Assembly (NCBI RefSeq): GCF_002505485.1
Contig: NZ_DAVG01000055.1
Span: 1-20,921 of the forward strand
Direction: 5' to 3'
Origin: Methanosarcina sp. UBA5
GTDB lineage: Archaea > Halobacteriota > Methanosarcinia > Methanosarcinales > Methanosarcinaceae
Length of the DNA stretch: 20,921 nt
A model generated the notes under the pieces. It did not search any database. It worked only from the letters and a program-made list of their open reading frames with translations, and had not been told where the DNA came from. The translations under genes and the position numbers were made by a program. Positions 1-7,046 of this stretch are shown here, in pieces. Position 1 is the first letter of the stretch. Each line of letters opens with the position of its first letter.

Positions 1-394
1 TCTTGCTGTTAAGTTTAACGATAGTTCAGAAAACGCAACCGGGAAAAACTGGAACTGTATAGATAAAAACTATTGAACAGACCAGAATCCTGTACATACT
101 TATGGATTTTAAAAATTTATGAGATACAGATCATAGTATACGTAGAAAAAGATACACTACCGTATATCCATATACTATAATTACTCTTTTTGTATGAAAT
201 AATCAGGACAAGGGTATATACATTTTAATTCTCAACTTTCAAAAGGGGGGGCAGTAGCCAGTAACAGGCATGACACAGATATGTTCATATCAATTACCTT
301 AACTTCCTCTTTCACGTTGAATGTAATATGGCTTTTAGGAATATATTTCTTGGGCTTTCAGGGTAAAATAAGTCATTTATATGGATTACCATAA
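1..394. other. Intergenic, no gene recognised (downstream of cas3)
   Basis: This AT-rich stretch lies just past the cas3 stop codon. No reading frame of convincing length or composition is present on either strand. In particular there is nothing resembling cas4, cas1 or cas2, which often follow cas3 in type I-B loci. A weak inverted motif is visible (AAAAAGA near 147 against TCTTTTT near 186), which could be a hairpin, but it is not strong enough to call a terminator. Confidence 0.5.
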
Positions 395-2701
395 TCAATT
401 TCCCAAACGAGTTTTTGAAGGTGGTTCATTCGTAATTCCTGTTAAAGAATCATAATGTAGATTGATATAATGAATTTCTCCATCAATCTCGTCTCTGTGT
501 TTATCGTACATCCATTTTGGTACCCTTAGGTGATAGCCAACACGTTCTAAGGCACTTAATTTTTCAACCTCATTTTTATATTCAATAGGGATACAGGTAG
601 CTGTTGGAATATCCGATTCTCTCGTATAAGCAGAAACATCATCATCAAATAATCGGCCTGTGTAGAGAAAACGTCTTTGATCCATAGCATCGTAGACCAA
701 ACTTTGCGCTTTCTTTAGTCCCATCTCAATTTTTGACAGGTAACTTTCATTATACAATTCATTGACTAAAGTTCTCAGTTTCAGTTCATTTGGCTGTCTG
801 CCTGCACCCTCAAGTAATGCCACACTGGACTTTATAACATCCATATCTTCATATGGTCTGGGGGTTTCAACCTGATATATACATACCGGACAAATCACAT
901 TCTCTGGACGATTTCGATTTACTCTTCCAAATCTTTGGATTAATGAATCAATAGGTGCTGCCTCTGTATGAAGCTCATCAAAATCAATATCAAGACTTAC
1001 TTCAACTACCTGAGTTGTAATTGCAATGAACGGCCCATCAGGTAAGTTTTCCAGATAATTTTCTTTCACAGTTCTTTGGGTAAAGATAAATCTTGAGTGA
1101 AATAACATTACACTTTTTATTAGATTGTCAGAGTATTTAGATTGAAAGATTCCTTTCATTTTCTCAATTATTTCGCAAAATAGGTTGATACTTTTGTTTA
1201 CAGTATTGACAATGACTAAAACTTTCTTTCCCAGCAAAAAAGATGAAATTACCTGATCAATACAGCTATCTATTGTATCCTCTTGAATGTTAATCTCAAG
1301 TTTTACCCTGCTGTTGTACTCCTCGTCTTCTATATGTGAGAATTTTCGCCTTGTTTTTTCTTCGATGGTTTCTCTTACCACCTTCGGAAGTGTTGCACTT
1401 ATTACGCAAAACTTACTCCACTCACCGCTTATTTTCATAGCTTCAATTATCAAACCCAATGTGTATGGATCATAGGCATGTATCTCATCAAGAATAACCA
1501 GACTACTACGAAGTGCATCATTTCTTGTTTCCCACTGATTAGAATGGAAAAGGCTAAACAAAATCTGATCCACTGTTGAGACTGTAGCAGGGTAGAGGAA
1601 AGAGCTCATTTCTTTAATCTTATAATTAAATTGTTGAAATTCTTCAGCCTTTAGCTCTTCTTTTAGGAGATAACGGGACGTCCCGTGGACAAGAGCAACA
1701 TTTTCGTTACCAAAAACATTTGCTAACCTATCTCTCATTTTGTTTGTAGTTGTCATTGTTGGAAGCAGGTAAAGTAGCCTGTGATTTCGTAAATTATTTT
1801 GACTCCAGAGCAAGCTTGCTTCAGTTTTACCCGATCCGGTAGGAGCTATTAGAAAAGCGTCTCCTTTCGCCTCTCCACATTTATTTTGAAAATCGCGCCA
1901 TGTTATTTTTGTTCTTTCAGGTCTACCCTGTTTCCTATCCCGGTTTCTTGCTCTCTCAAGTGTTGCCTGTTCCAGAGGAGTTCTAATATCATTTATACTG
2001 AACTGCTTATTTAAATCAAAACCAGATCCCCACCAGTCGCAATAATGCATTCCAGCTTTCAGAAACGAAAAAATATCGCGCACTACAGAATCTTCAGGAT
2101 AAATCTCTTTGAACTTTGAGAACTGGTAATTTATTATGTGATAATTAGGTTCGTCAAAGTGAGGGTAACTCAAAAGAGATTTTTCTGTTCCAAATATATC
2201 TAAGTAACGTTCACAAACAAAGCCTTCTAGACCCATCAGGTATTCATTAAAATACTTAAAGGGCATTTTTTCTTTATAACTAACGAATTTGTCAGGATGG
2301 AGACGCGAGTGATGGCTGGCTACTACAAGTGTTTCCAATTGAAGTTTAGGTACTTCCTCGTACAATGGATCATTTTTAATCTGAGCTTCAATAAAAGGTA
2401 AAGAATCAAGGGAATGAGATGAATCAGGAGCCTGCATTCCCCTTATTTTCAATTGAAACGGAAGAGTTCCTTTTCCATGATCATGGTATGCAATACAGTA
2501 AAAAAGCCCTTTAAACAGTCTGTCTTCACTTATAGAAGCTTTTTTAGCTAAGAGTTTTGCATCTACTGCCCGATGATTTTTAAACCTCTCAAATACTGTC
2601 AAGCAATCTGAGACATGGTTTTTGAGAGATCTTGGAGGATCGTTCTTGGCAAGTATTTCTAACTTTTCCAGATCAGAGAAAGAAAAAGTTGTACTTCCCA
2701 T
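395..2701 (-). CDS. cas3: CRISPR-associated helicase/nuclease Cas3 (HD + DExH fusion)
   Basis: Cas3 is the effector nuclease-helicase of type I CRISPR interference: it is recruited by Cascade to the R-loop, nicks the displaced strand and degrades DNA processively. Numbering from the longest frame (773 aa), an N-terminal HD nuclease is visible: NHVSDC (His34), YHDHGKG (His78-Asp79), the ASHHS motif (His135/136) and a late Asp near 227 (HYCDWW). The helicase follows with Walker A APTGSGKT (291-298), the DEIH box (410-413), SAT (440-442) and motif VI QRFGRVNR (594-601). All key residues are present, so it should be active. The longest frame starts at 2716, but that ATG has no Shine-Dalgarno. An internal ATG at 2701 sits 8 nt after a perfect GGAGG, so I choose it (768 aa). 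It overlaps the cas5 tail by 29 nt, which suggests translational coupling. It is the last gene of the cas operon. Confidence 0.96.
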   Translation of the reverse strand: MGSTTFSFSDLEKLEILAKNDPPRSLKNHVSDCLTVFERFKNHRAVDAKLLAKKASISEDRLFKGLFYCIAYHDHGKGTLPFQLKIRGMQAPDSSHSLDSLPFIEAQIKNDPLYEEVPKLQLETLVVASHHSRLHPDKFVSYKEKMPFKYFNEYLMGLEGFVCERYLDIFGTEKSLLSYPHFDEPNYHIINYQFSKFKEIYPEDSVVRDIFSFLKAGMHYCDWWGSGFDLNKQFSINDIRTPLEQATLERARNRDRKQGRPERTKITWRDFQNKCGEAKGDAFLIAPTGSGKTEASLLWSQNNLRNHRLLYLLPTMTTTNKMRDRLANVFGNENVALVHGTSRYLLKEELKAEEFQQFNYKIKEMSSFLYPATVSTVDQILFSLFHSNQWETRNDALRSSLVILDEIHAYDPYTLGLIIEAMKISGEWSKFCVISATLPKVVRETIEEKTRRKFSHIEDEEYNSRVKLEINIQEDTIDSCIDQVISSFLLGKKVLVIVNTVNKSINLFCEIIEKMKGIFQSKYSDNLIKSVMLFHSRFIFTQRTVKENYLENLPDGPFIAITTQVVEVSLDIDFDELHTEAAPIDSLIQRFGRVNRNRPENVICPVCIYQVETPRPYEDMDVIKSSVALLEGAGRQPNELKLRTLVNELYNESYLSKIEMGLKKAQSLVYDAMDQRRFLYTGRLFDDDVSAYTRESDIPTATCIPIEYKNEVEKLSALERVGYHLRVPKWMYDKHRDEIDGEIHYINLHYDSLTGITNEPPSKTRLGN

Positions 2702-3389
2702 CTGTAAATCCTCCATCTTTGTTTAGGACAATTTTTAAATTTTTTAAGAATATATATTTTTTAAACCCTGCAGGCTCTCTTACTCCATTTTTCACAATAA
2801 AAGTTGAAGGTAGGAGTACTGTACTGTAAGGCTCAAAGTATCTTTGACTGCTCATATCAATCTCAAATCCTTCTTCAACAGGGTCAAATGGGAGAATAGT
2901 TTCTTCGAACTCTCCCGATTCGATAGGCTTAAGATTTATCTTTTCAACTGATTTTATTGTTATGAGCTCATCATCACGACCTAAACTTAGAGCATATACA
3001 GGATTGAGAAAGGCATTAAAGAGTCTCTCAAGAATGTCTTTTTTCTCAGATGCGTAATACACCATGTACTCAGGCTTGTAAAGAAGTTCCCTGACATATA
3101 TGCTGCTTTCAATGTCGCTATCTTTGTATTTCTTGTATTTAACCAGATCTTCGGCTTTTCCAGCTCCTCCCAGATCTGAAGTTTTTGAAACATCAACTAC
3201 TGCAACCCGTAGGCTTTTAAATTCTTTCCAGAGAGTACCTTCTGAAAGACCCAATGCAGCACCTGCAAACCCAATTAATGTTGTTTGAGGAGGGAACGGA
3301 AGAGTTCGATGTATTTTATGACTCTTTGGTTCCCGGAAGGAATTCAAAAGACCCTGAATGTGAAGCCGAATCGCATCCACACTGTTCAC
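2673..3389 (-). CDS. cas5: CRISPR-associated protein Cas5 (Cas5t-like, type I-B)
   Basis: Cas5 caps the 5' end of the crRNA in Cascade and contacts the Cas8 large subunit. The 238-aa protein has the classic Cas5 N-terminus: a short beta strand, then LHIQGLLNSFREP and LPFPPQTTLIGFAGAALG (about 9-48), the RAMP-fold signature of the family. The second conserved block NPVYALSLGRDDE lies at 129-141. The length matches type I-B Cas5. The start is GTG at 3389, forming a 4-nt GTGA overlap with the cas7 stop. A second in-frame GTG at 3380 has GGTGA 5 nt upstream and could be the real start, removing three residues. It sits between cas7 and cas3, overlaps both, and must be co-transcribed and coupled with them. 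The subtype label Cas5t rests on the neighbouring Cst1/Cst2-like genes. Confidence 0.93.
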   Translation of the reverse strand: MNSVDAIRLHIQGLLNSFREPKSHKIHRTLPFPPQTTLIGFAGAALGLSEGTLWKEFKSLRVAVVDVSKTSDLGGAGKAEDLVKYKKYKDSDIESSIYVRELLYKPEYMVYYASEKKDILERLFNAFLNPVYALSLGRDDELITIKSVEKINLKPIESGEFEETILPFDPVEEGFEIDMSSQRYFEPYSTVLLPSTFIVKNGVREPAGFKKYIFLKNLKIVLNKDGGFTDGKYNFFFL

Positions 3390-4333
3390 CTTATGTAGAC
3401 ACTTGATATGTCTTTTCTAATTAGGTTGAAACATTCATTGATGGGTAAAACGTCATCAAAGCTTTCTTTTATCTCCTTATCATTTGCAAAAAATCCGGGC
3501 AAATATCCAACATATGCCTTCTGGACTATGCTTTCGTTTGCATCAAAGGAACTTTTCAGAAGATTAATGTCTACAGAGTCAAGCTGATCAGGTTTCATGC
3601 GAAGAGTCTCAAGGAAAATTGGCCTTTTTGCGGTTTGCTTTGTATAGACAATAAACTTTGGCGAAATATCTGTAAGTAGCCTGCTCTGCTTTCCTCCTCC
3701 CCAGAGATGTTCTATTGCTGTAACCAACGTGTGCAGTCTTTTGACCTTAGTTTCAGGTTCTAATTCAACTCCTTCCTTTCCGTTAAGCTCAAGAGCATCG
3801 AACTTACCAACCCTGTCGAGCTCTATGAGTGTGTTTACACAGAAGTAGTTGTGTGTAATTTCAGTCTCAAACATTGATCCTCCAGCATCAGCTTTAACAC
3901 GTGTTTGTTGGCTACTTCTGGTTCCAAGATCCCTGTCGTTCTGGAATGGGTACATTCCAATTGCAGATGCAACTCTTACTGAAGATGTCCTCTTTCTTGT
4001 GTCTCCTTTTACAGCCCGCATGTAACCAAACAGGTCATCGTCGATGTAGGCTACAGGATCGCATTCTGTAAAGTCAGGATTCTTTGTCTTTGCTTCTTTT
4101 ATTTTCTGTTCATCACTGCGTGGGTCTTGCAGGGGAGAAATTTCCTGTCCTAATTCTACGAATTTATCTCTAATATAACGGCGGATAGCTTGTCCTGATA
4201 TATATGGCAAGCTTGAGCCATCAGGCAGTGTTATTTTTTTAAGGGTTGAAATATTGTCTTCATTGAATCCACTGTTCGCATTCCCAATACTCATCTTAAA
4301 TAAAAAAGTAATGTTGACGCAGTTAGAGTCCAT
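3386..4333 (-). CDS. cas7: CRISPR-associated protein Cas7 (Cst2/DevR-like backbone subunit)
   Basis: Cas7 forms the helical backbone of Cascade, with several copies coating the crRNA spacer. Family features seen are an N-terminal strand (NITFLFKMSIGNANSG) followed by a thumb-type segment and SGQAIRRYIRDKF (about 47-58), the conserved helix of DevR/Cst2 proteins. Further on are VRVASAIGMYPF and FETEITHNYFCVNTLIELDRVG, both typical of this group. The open frame extends upstream to 4375, but the ATG at 4333 has GGAGG 6 nt before it and lies 1 nt beyond the cas8 stop (TAAG-ATG arrangement), so I take it as the start, giving 315 aa. The ribosome binding site is therefore inside the last codons of cas8, a coupled arrangement. 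The stop overlaps the cas5 GTG by 4 nt. Confidence 0.94.
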   Translation of the reverse strand: MDSNCVNITFLFKMSIGNANSGFNEDNISTLKKITLPDGSSLPYISGQAIRRYIRDKFVELGQEISPLQDPRSDEQKIKEAKTKNPDFTECDPVAYIDDDLFGYMRAVKGDTRKRTSSVRVASAIGMYPFQNDRDLGTRSSQQTRVKADAGGSMFETEITHNYFCVNTLIELDRVGKFDALELNGKEGVELEPETKVKRLHTLVTAIEHLWGGGKQSRLLTDISPKFIVYTKQTAKRPIFLETLRMKPDQLDSVDINLLKSSFDANESIVQKAYVGYLPGFFANDKEIKESFDDVLPINECFNLIRKDISSVYIR

Positions 4334-4334
4334 C

Positions 4335-6023
4335 TTATCCCTCCATTGCTTCGGTTTTTTCAACTGTATTTTCATTTCCTTTTTCGAGTGAACTTCCTAC
4401 TTCAGTTCCGTTTCCCTTTTTTGAAGGTGGATTTTTGGCAAAAATCGTGATTAACGACTTGTACTGTCTCCAGTTCTTCTCATCGAGTTTTAGCAAAAGT
4501 TCCTTCGGTATTTCAAGACGGCCTTTATACTTTTCATTTGGCATTTTGAACTGAGCACTGTTTAGGTTTTCCAGAAATTCTGTAAGACTTTTGGAGTTTC
4601 TCAACCCAAAAAGAACTCCTTTATCGTTTGTGAAGTAGCTAAATTTCCCGATCTTATCCCCAATAGTTTCGCATATTTCCACTATCTGTTCTTCCATACG
4701 AACTCCCTTGTTTACGCTTTTTATCATATAAATTTTAACAAAGTTATGAAGCCCTTTTACAGGCCTATTTTTTTCGAACGTGAACCTTTCTACTTCATCG
4801 GTAATATCGTGAAAATTGAGCAGTTTTTCCGAAATCTTTTCTCTATAGAGCACATTTGCACTACTGTATCCTTTTTTCCTTTCTACAAACAGATCGTTGA
4901 AAAGTTGAAAGAGGTCAGTTCCTTCTTCATCCTCGGTCACAAAATCAAAAAATTTAAAGAGGTCCCCAAACCGTGCAAACTCCAGTTCCTTTCGGAATTG
5001 CAGGGCTTGCTCGTTAACTCCAAAGCTTAAATACCACCTTTTTGATGCAAAACGCTGCCATGCAGAGTCATCCTTGAGTTCTCGCTGAGAAACATAATTC
5101 CTTATCGAGTTATACATTGAAATTGCGAGATAAACTAGGTTTTCACTTAAATAGTACGCAGAAATTTTCTCCTGAGTGAAATTACAATATAAATTTTCAG
5201 TACTCTTGGTTGGACTGTATGTTATTATATCCGTCCAAATATCTCTTAGCTCGCGAAGATTGTCTGCATGTGGTAGAGCCATGAACAGGTTTTTATCGTT
5301 GATATGATAGCGTACTATGTTGTATGCGGCGATAGATGCTGCTTCACAGTAACCGCACATGACAAGTTTACCCGCATGCATCGAATTAAAATTCTTGAGT
5401 TTAGTTGTAGAAGTAATCCAAGGATAGTTCACACCGCTTGGATTTATTCCCCTTTTAACAGACCTTCCACAAAAAGAACAATTGTTTTTTCCAGGCTCAA
5501 TATCAAGTGTTGTATTTATTGAGAGTCTGGGTATCTCCATTGGAACATAGGCTTTGTCAGGCTCTTTCCCCTGTTTGGGACCTATCTTGGCTTTTTGATC
5601 CGTGTTTTCATTGAATAACTTTAGTTTGCTCTCGAATTTTTCCCTTAGATCGGGGCTCATTTCTTTAAGAAGAAGCTTGTTTTTAATTGAAGGAATTACC
5701 CCTGAGATTAAAGTTGAATGAAAAGGCGTAAAGTTAGTTTTCTGGTAAAGTTTGAACTCGCCATCGGTTTCATCATACCAGATGTCCTTATTTTGTGTCT
5801 CTGTAATGTAACTCTTATTAACTAGGTTATCAACCACCTCTTTTAAAAATGTAGAAACATCCTCTTTACTTGGGCTTTCAATAGTGAATTTTTTTGCTCT
5901 TACTGTTACTCCTAGTTTTTCTGCCAGTTCTTTGTTTTCTGGAGAATTAAATGCACGGAATAATGAAATTATTCCAGAGTCAATCCAGTAATTTCCAGAT
6001 TCTTTGAATTCTGCTTCATACAT
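4335..6023 (-). CDS. cas8: CRISPR-associated Cascade large subunit Cas8 (Cst1 CXXC-CXXC type)
   Basis: This 562-aa protein opens the cas8-cas7-cas5-cas3 operon, the position of the Cascade large subunit, which recognises the PAM and triggers Cas3 recruitment. Two zinc-ribbon half sites are visible: Cys182/Cys185 (NCSFCGR) and Cys223/Cys226 (VMCGYCEAAS). This CXXC...CXXC pattern defines the Cst1 (Tneap, type I-B) large-subunit family. The N-terminus WIDSGIISLFRAF is also typical of that family. The rest is divergent, as usual for Cas8, and ends in a charged low-complexity tail. No clear Shine-Dalgarno precedes the ATG at 6023. TATA-like sequences lie upstream on the minus strand, so the operon probably has its own promoter just beyond the old end of the CRISPR array. 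Annotation databases may name it cst1 or cas8b1. Confidence 0.9.
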   Translation of the reverse strand: MYEAEFKESGNYWIDSGIISLFRAFNSPENKELAEKLGVTVRAKKFTIESPSKEDVSTFLKEVVDNLVNKSYITETQNKDIWYDETDGEFKLYQKTNFTPFHSTLISGVIPSIKNKLLLKEMSPDLREKFESKLKLFNENTDQKAKIGPKQGKEPDKAYVPMEIPRLSINTTLDIEPGKNNCSFCGRSVKRGINPSGVNYPWITSTTKLKNFNSMHAGKLVMCGYCEAASIAAYNIVRYHINDKNLFMALPHADNLRELRDIWTDIITYSPTKSTENLYCNFTQEKISAYYLSENLVYLAISMYNSIRNYVSQRELKDDSAWQRFASKRWYLSFGVNEQALQFRKELEFARFGDLFKFFDFVTEDEEGTDLFQLFNDLFVERKKGYSSANVLYREKISEKLLNFHDITDEVERFTFEKNRPVKGLHNFVKIYMIKSVNKGVRMEEQIVEICETIGDKIGKFSYFTNDKGVLFGLRNSKSLTEFLENLNSAQFKMPNEKYKGRLEIPKELLLKLDEKNWRQYKSLITIFAKNPPSKKGNGTEVGSSLEKGNENTVEKTEAMEG

Positions 6024-6159
6024 ACTAAAAGAACTCTGTATTTTAATTCCGCTATTACATAAAACAACAATAAGGCTAAAAGTATATGGACATTTGTAAT
6101 TTTTAATATATGAGAATAATATAAATAAGCTTTATTCTACTCTAAAAAGGGAATAGAAA
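6024..6159 (-). promoter_or_regulatory. Probable cas operon promoter / end of CRISPR transcript
   Basis: On the minus strand, TATA-like TTTATATT occurs at 6118-6125, about 95 nt before the cas8 ATG, and a second candidate (CATATACTT) at about 6080-6088. Either would put a start site 25 nt downstream and leave a leader of 35-75 nt. Immediately after the last degenerate repeat the minus strand reads CCCTTTTTAG (about 6143-6152), a short T-run that may end the pre-crRNA. Promoter use is inferred only from these motifs. Confidence 0.4.
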
Positions 6160-6655
6160 GCTATGATCCCTACAAGGTCTGATTTTAACTGTCTGGAATT
6201 CCTCAATTTTCAATTGCAGATGATTCGTTTCAATCCCTACAAGGTCTGATTTTAACAACAAATCTCAGCATTTGTTATTTTTGTCAATGCGTTTCAATCC
6301 CTACAAGGTCTGATTTTAACGATGTTTCAGTCCGCAGAGACTTCGCTCACAGGTCTGTTTCAATCCCTATAAGGTCTGATTTTAACGTTTATCTGCAATA
6401 CTTTTGTATTTCTTTCTGTTTCGTTTCAATCCCTATAAGGTCTGATTTTAACCTCTGTAGTAATCTCTTCAGGCGGTACTTATATAAAGAAGTTTCAATC
6501 CCTATAAGGTCTGATTTTAACATGTCTGCTCGATCCAGTTCTGACATCCTACATGATGTGTTTCAATCCCTACAAGGTCTGATTTTAACCTCCGGCGACG
6601 AGGTATATAATTATTATCATGTGTAGTTTCAATCCCTACAAGGTCTGATTTTAAC
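6160..6655 (-). CRISPR. CRISPR array segment 1: 8 repeats, 7 spacers (leader-distal)
   Basis: Eight 30-nt repeats start at 6160, 6227, 6291, 6357, 6423, 6492, 6560 and 6626, with spacers of 34-39 nt. On the plus strand the repeat begins GTTTCAATCC and ends GATTTTAAC; on the minus strand it therefore ends in ATTGAAAC, the usual 8-nt crRNA 5' handle of type I-B. Transcription is thus inferred to be on the minus strand, away from cas6. The repeat at 6160 is degenerate at its plus-strand 5' end (GCTATGATCC in place of GTTTCAATCC), as expected for the leader-distal end. Three adjacent repeats (6357, 6423, 6492) share a C-to-T change giving CCCTATAAGG. It has the same repeat as the segment at 7047-8865 and is separated from it by 391 nt. 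Confidence 0.97.
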
Positions 6656-6735
6656 CTTCTTGCAAGATGGAGTGAGAAAATCTTTGAAATGGTATCTTTT
6701 TTCGAATCCGACAAACAAACCTTAATAAAAGAAAT

Positions 6736-6763
6736 AGAAGGTTATACCCTTAAATAACCTTCT
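6736..6763 (-). terminator. Hairpin with T-rich tail in the array gap
   Basis: A perfect 10-bp inverted repeat (AGAAGGTTAT / ATAACCTTCT, 8-nt loop) spans the stop codon of the small ORF at 6750-6947. On the minus strand it is followed by TATTTCTTTTATT. It resembles an intrinsic terminator for that ORF and would also lie in any pre-crRNA reading from the main array into the older segment. Confidence 0.5.
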
Positions 6764-6947
6764 TAAAATATTTTCCAACCATAAGTTCTATTGACATTAT
6801 ATTGTAAACTGCCATTACAACCCCATCAATAAAAATAATCATATTATTTGAATTTATATGTAATGCATTCCAAAAAAATATATCAGTCAAAATAAAAAAA
6901 ACGAAGTTTGAAATAAATAAAATTAATTTTTTAGTTTTTTTATCCAT
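6750..6947 (-). CDS. Small two-helix membrane protein inside the CRISPR array gap, unknown function
   Basis: A 65-aa protein with a basic N-terminus (MDKKTKKL) and two hydrophobic stretches, at about 8-27 and 34-57, ending in a basic KYFKKVI tail. It is predicted to be a two-pass membrane hairpin with both ends inside. The ATG at 6947 is preceded by AAGGA at about 6 nt spacing, and a TATA-like TTATAAATATAAATAA lies further upstream (about 6966-6982), so it has its own expression signals. A hairpin with a T-rich tail follows the stop. It occupies the 391-nt gap between two CRISPR segments with identical repeats and is read in the same direction as they are. I recognise no family. It could be a genuine small gene, cargo of a small insertion, or chance; the signals at both ends favour a gene. 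Confidence 0.55.
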   Translation of the reverse strand: MDKKTKKLILFISNFVFFILTDIFFWNALHINSNNMIIFIDGVVMAVYNIMSIELMVGKYFKKVI

Positions 6948-7046
6948 ATCAAATCCTTCAAATTATTATTTATATTTATAATCCCGGTAGATCAAATACA
7001 AACCTTCGAGACAATACATTATTTTTTTTCCAATTCGTTCAATGAT

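Noticed and set aside
6024..6189. A CreTA-type toxin/antitoxin RNA pair between the array and cas8
   Set aside because: Only one degenerate repeat is present, with no second half-repeat after a spacer-like segment and no recognisable toxin mini-ORF; ordinary decay of the terminal repeat explains it.
6656..7046. The gap as a second leader with its own promoter for array segment 1
   Set aside because: The sequence adjoining the repeat at 6626 shows no similarity to the leader after 8865; the TATA-like box present is better placed for the 65-aa ORF.
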